From positions 3,596,001 through 3,660,000 of the forward strand of contig NZ_JACRTF010000001.1 of assembly GCF_014385165.1 (NCBI RefSeq): 64,000 nucleotides of DNA, read 5' to 3'. The DNA comes from Jilunia laotingensis (GTDB lineage: Bacteria; Bacteroidota; Bacteroidia; Bacteroidales; Bacteroidaceae). The notes under the pieces are model-generated. The model was not told where the DNA came from. It worked only from the letters and a program-made list of their open reading frames with translations, and ran no database searches. The position numbers and the translations under genes were made by a program. This document shows, one piece after another, positions 62,136 through 64,000 of this stretch. Positions within the stretch are counted from its first letter, which is position 1. Every line of letters starts with the position of its first letter.

Positions 62136-63572
62136 TTATACGTCCCTCCCAGGCTTCAGTTGTTCTGCATCATCGTAACAGAGTATCGAGTTTACCAGCG
62201 TAGCTGCCAGATTACTGCCTCCTTTTCGTCCTTCCACAATCAGTTTGGGAATATGTACGAATGGTTTTGTCATGTGTTTGGACTCCTGCACGTGTACGAA
62301 TCCTACCGGTGCTGCAATGATTCCGGCAGGGTGAGCTTTCTCTTTACGAACCAGTTCACAAAGTTCCATCAATGCCGTTGGAGCATTGCCGAATACAAAA
62401 AGTGCATCCGGGTGTTCTTCCACAGCCAGGCGGATGCCGGCTTGAGTACGGGTGATATTTTTCTCCTTTGCCAGTACAGCTACCCGTTCATCGGGCAAAT
62501 AACATTTAACTTCTGTGCCCAGCCGTTGCAAAGCTCCTTTACGGATGCCGGATGCTGCCATAGTGACATCCGTTATGATGGTTTTTATCCGACCCTCTGC
62601 AAAGGCGTTGTAAAGGGTGGATACAGCTTCCGGATCAGTGTAAAGGAGTTGCTCCATATCGAAATCGGCAGTTGTATGGATGGCATGTAGCAAAGCCCAT
62701 TTATGATCTAAGGGGATAGCCCTGTTTTTCAGTTCCCGTTCGATGGTGCGGAAGCTTCGTATCATGATGTCTTGTCCGATCCCCGTATTTTCTGTTTTTG
62801 CTTCGCGATAGTAGCCTCTCGGGGTAATCATATGTTCGTTGAACCGGTAAGTCTGTGAATTTCCAATAATGACGATGGTGAACATGTCGACCTTTTCGGG
62901 ATCGAATTCGGTGAGTGTGGTGAGGAAGATACTTTCTTCTTCCCGTCCTGCCTGGCGGATGTATCCTACCGGTGTTTCCGGTGAACGCCCTTCGCGTAAG
63001 AAAAGTTCTTTAAGCCGGTAGAGCTGCCAATAGCGACCTTCGCTTTTCGGATTGTAAACGGCCGTTACAAAATCAGCTTGTGTGGCGGCAATGATGCGGC
63101 GTTCGATACGTTCCCAGGGAGTCATCAGATCCGAAAGGGAAATCACGCAAAAATCGTGTCCCATCGGGGCACCCAACAGGGATGCCGCCTTTTGGAAGGC
63201 ACTGATACCGGGAAGGGTGATGATTTCTATGTCACTGTTCCTTTCTTTCTTCATCTCATAAATAAGGGGTGCCATGCCGTAGATTCCTGCATCACCGGAG
63301 CTGATGACGCATACCGTATTCCCTTGCTCTGCCAGTTCGAAAGCCTGCTCTGCCCGTTGGCGTTCGCGCTTCATACCGGTATCGATGCATTTTGTATCCG
63401 GTCTTATTATGTCACGGATAAATTGGAAATAGTATTTATAGCCCACGACTACATCCGCGGCCGAAAGGGCATCGAGTGCCGCAGGAGTGATGTCCGTCAA
63501 ACTTCCCGGCCCCAGTCCGGCAATGATTATTTTTGAATGTGATCCATTCCCGTCAGTCTTTATCTTTTGCAT
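62136..63572 (-). CDS. CbiH-CbiC fusion: cobalt-factor-III C17-methyltransferase and precorrin-8X methylmutase
   Basis: 478 aa. Residues 15-255 are the CbiH/CobJ SAM methylase (IIIAGLGPGSLTDITPAALDALSAADVVVGYKYY, VISSGDAGIYGMAPLIYEM, TAVYNPKSEGR), which contracts the ring. Residues 270-478 are CbiC/CobH (ERELKNRAIPLDHKWALLHAIHTTADFD, GNAPTALMELCELV, PVGFVHVQESKH, VEGRKGGSNLAATLVNSIL), moving the C11 methyl to C12. First gene of the operon seen here; 122 bp downstream of a TonB receptor. Confidence 0.93.
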   Translation of the reverse strand: MQKIKTDGNGSHSKIIIAGLGPGSLTDITPAALDALSAADVVVGYKYYFQFIRDIIRPDTKCIDTGMKRERQRAEQAFELAEQGNTVCVISSGDAGIYGMAPLIYEMKKERNSDIEIITLPGISAFQKAASLLGAPMGHDFCVISLSDLMTPWERIERRIIAATQADFVTAVYNPKSEGRYWQLYRLKELFLREGRSPETPVGYIRQAGREEESIFLTTLTEFDPEKVDMFTIVIIGNSQTYRFNEHMITPRGYYREAKTENTGIGQDIMIRSFRTIERELKNRAIPLDHKWALLHAIHTTADFDMEQLLYTDPEAVSTLYNAFAEGRIKTIITDVTMAASGIRKGALQRLGTEVKCYLPDERVAVLAKEKNITRTQAGIRLAVEEHPDALFVFGNAPTALMELCELVRKEKAHPAGIIAAPVGFVHVQESKHMTKPFVHIPKLIVEGRKGGSNLAATLVNSILCYDDAEQLKPGRDV

Positions 63573-63694
63573 ATTTGCCTTTCTTATCTATATTTACATT
63601 TGGCGAAGATACGTATTTTTTAAGTTTATGCAACCGTTACTTTACTAAAGTGCAACTGTCCTATAATTAGCTGATATGATTTATGAGAGTACGA

Positions 63695-64000
63695 TTACTG
63701 TTTAAATCGTATTGCCAGACTTACATAGGGCGAACATCCCGGTGTCAGGGTAGCATAATTACTGTTGAAAGGGCGGTCGTCTTTATAATTAAAAATGTTT
63801 TCAACGCCTGCACCCGGTTCCAAGATAAAATTGCCTAAGTTGAAACTATGTGTCGTATGCAGGTTCCAAAGTTGGAATTTCGGTGCATATCCATAATTTT
63901 GTGAGTAACGCTCTCCCTGTACCCGGCAATTCAGGTTGACTGTAAGATAATAATTATTCCAACGATGATTCCACAATGCAGCAAGATTACCGGTGTGTTT
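63695..64000 (-). CDS. C-terminal end of a TonB-dependent receptor (5' part beyond the window)
   Basis: Open to the right edge. The last 100 residues look like a receptor barrel end: HRWNNYYLTVNLNCRVQGERYSQNYGYAP, AHTTHSFNLGN-type strands, EPGAGVENIFNYKDDRPFNSNYATLTPG and terminal VSLAIRFKQ. Positioned upstream of the cobalamin genes in the same direction, so a BtuB-like cobalamin or cobinamide receptor is likely (inference from context only). The 122 bp between it and cbiHC contain no obvious B12 riboswitch box. Confidence 0.7.
   Translation of the reverse strand, partial: KHTGNLAALWNHRWNNYYLTVNLNCRVQGERYSQNYGYAPKFQLWNLHTTHSFNLGNFILEPGAGVENIFNYKDDRPFNSNYATLTPGCSPYVSLAIRFKQ

Noticed and set aside
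63573..63694. Cobalamin riboswitch before cbiHC
   Set aside because: The 122-bp gap lacks a recognisable B12 box and is too short for the full element.

Overview
The window looks like chromosomal DNA of a gut Bacteroides, probably near the B. thetaiotaomicron/ovatus/fragilis branch. The evidence is Bacteroidetes-type promoters (TTTG, 19 bp, TAnnTTTG), A-rich leaders instead of Shine-Dalgarno sites, many signal-peptide lipoproteins, Mfa-type fimbriae, BspA-like leucine-rich repeats, carboxypeptidase-domain TonB receptors and a Bacteroides-type Fe/Mn superoxide dismutase. The species call is an inference.

Layout. 1-8 kb: a metzincin-propeller protein and a partner propeller lipoprotein, a stand-alone AICAR formyltransferase, a hemerythrin protein with a LuxR-type regulator, a probable non-coding RNA, a BspA-like protein and a CPBP protease. 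8-19 kb: Tex, a sensor kinase, a 5'-nucleotidase, free-methionine-sulfoxide reductase, a TonB receptor locus (His-rich peptide, receptor, AraC regulator) and a Crp/Fnr regulator facing an unannotated 25-codon ORF. 19.5-21.4 kb: a gene-poor stretch with a two-repeat CRISPR remnant, tRNA-Glu, tRNA-Ser and a small minus-strand RNA. 21-37 kb: mostly housekeeping genes (MATE pump, AspT-type transporter, class III fructose bisphosphatase, acyl-CoA ligase, GDP-fucose synthesis, superoxide dismutase), plus a surface-repeat protein next to two tandem-repeat blocks and a degraded RhuM locus with two tiny membrane-peptide ORFs. 37-44 kb: UvrD/PcrA helicase, a glycine-zipper lipoprotein, a ten-repeat CRISPR array without cas genes, an oxidoreductase, carboxynorspermidine decarboxylase and a six-gene tRNA cluster. 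44-47 kb: a truncated esterase followed by a coupled three-gene cassette (GNAT-like, PAPS-reductase-like, ParB-like) resembling IbrA/IbrB. 47-57 kb: a fimbrial operon, two paralogous HTH regulators, UDP-xylose synthase, a REC-kinase hybrid and a DUF2809 membrane protein. 57-64 kb: an anaerobic cobalamin operon in which eight enzymes are carried on four fusion polypeptides, preceded by the 3' end of a TonB receptor.

The strongest unusual signals are: two CRISPR loci 20.7 kb apart whose leaders keep exactly the same geometry (TGTCG-N30-CGACA-N78-repeat) though the sequence between has diverged; a Crp/Fnr gene separated from a 25-codon ORF by two FNR-like half-palindromes placed for activation; an ATG-free transcription unit with seven AGGTA motifs; two tiny membrane ORFs behind a RhuM remnant, one with a rare textbook Shine-Dalgarno; the IbrAB-like cassette; and four 22-bp iterons next to three 14-bp repeats.
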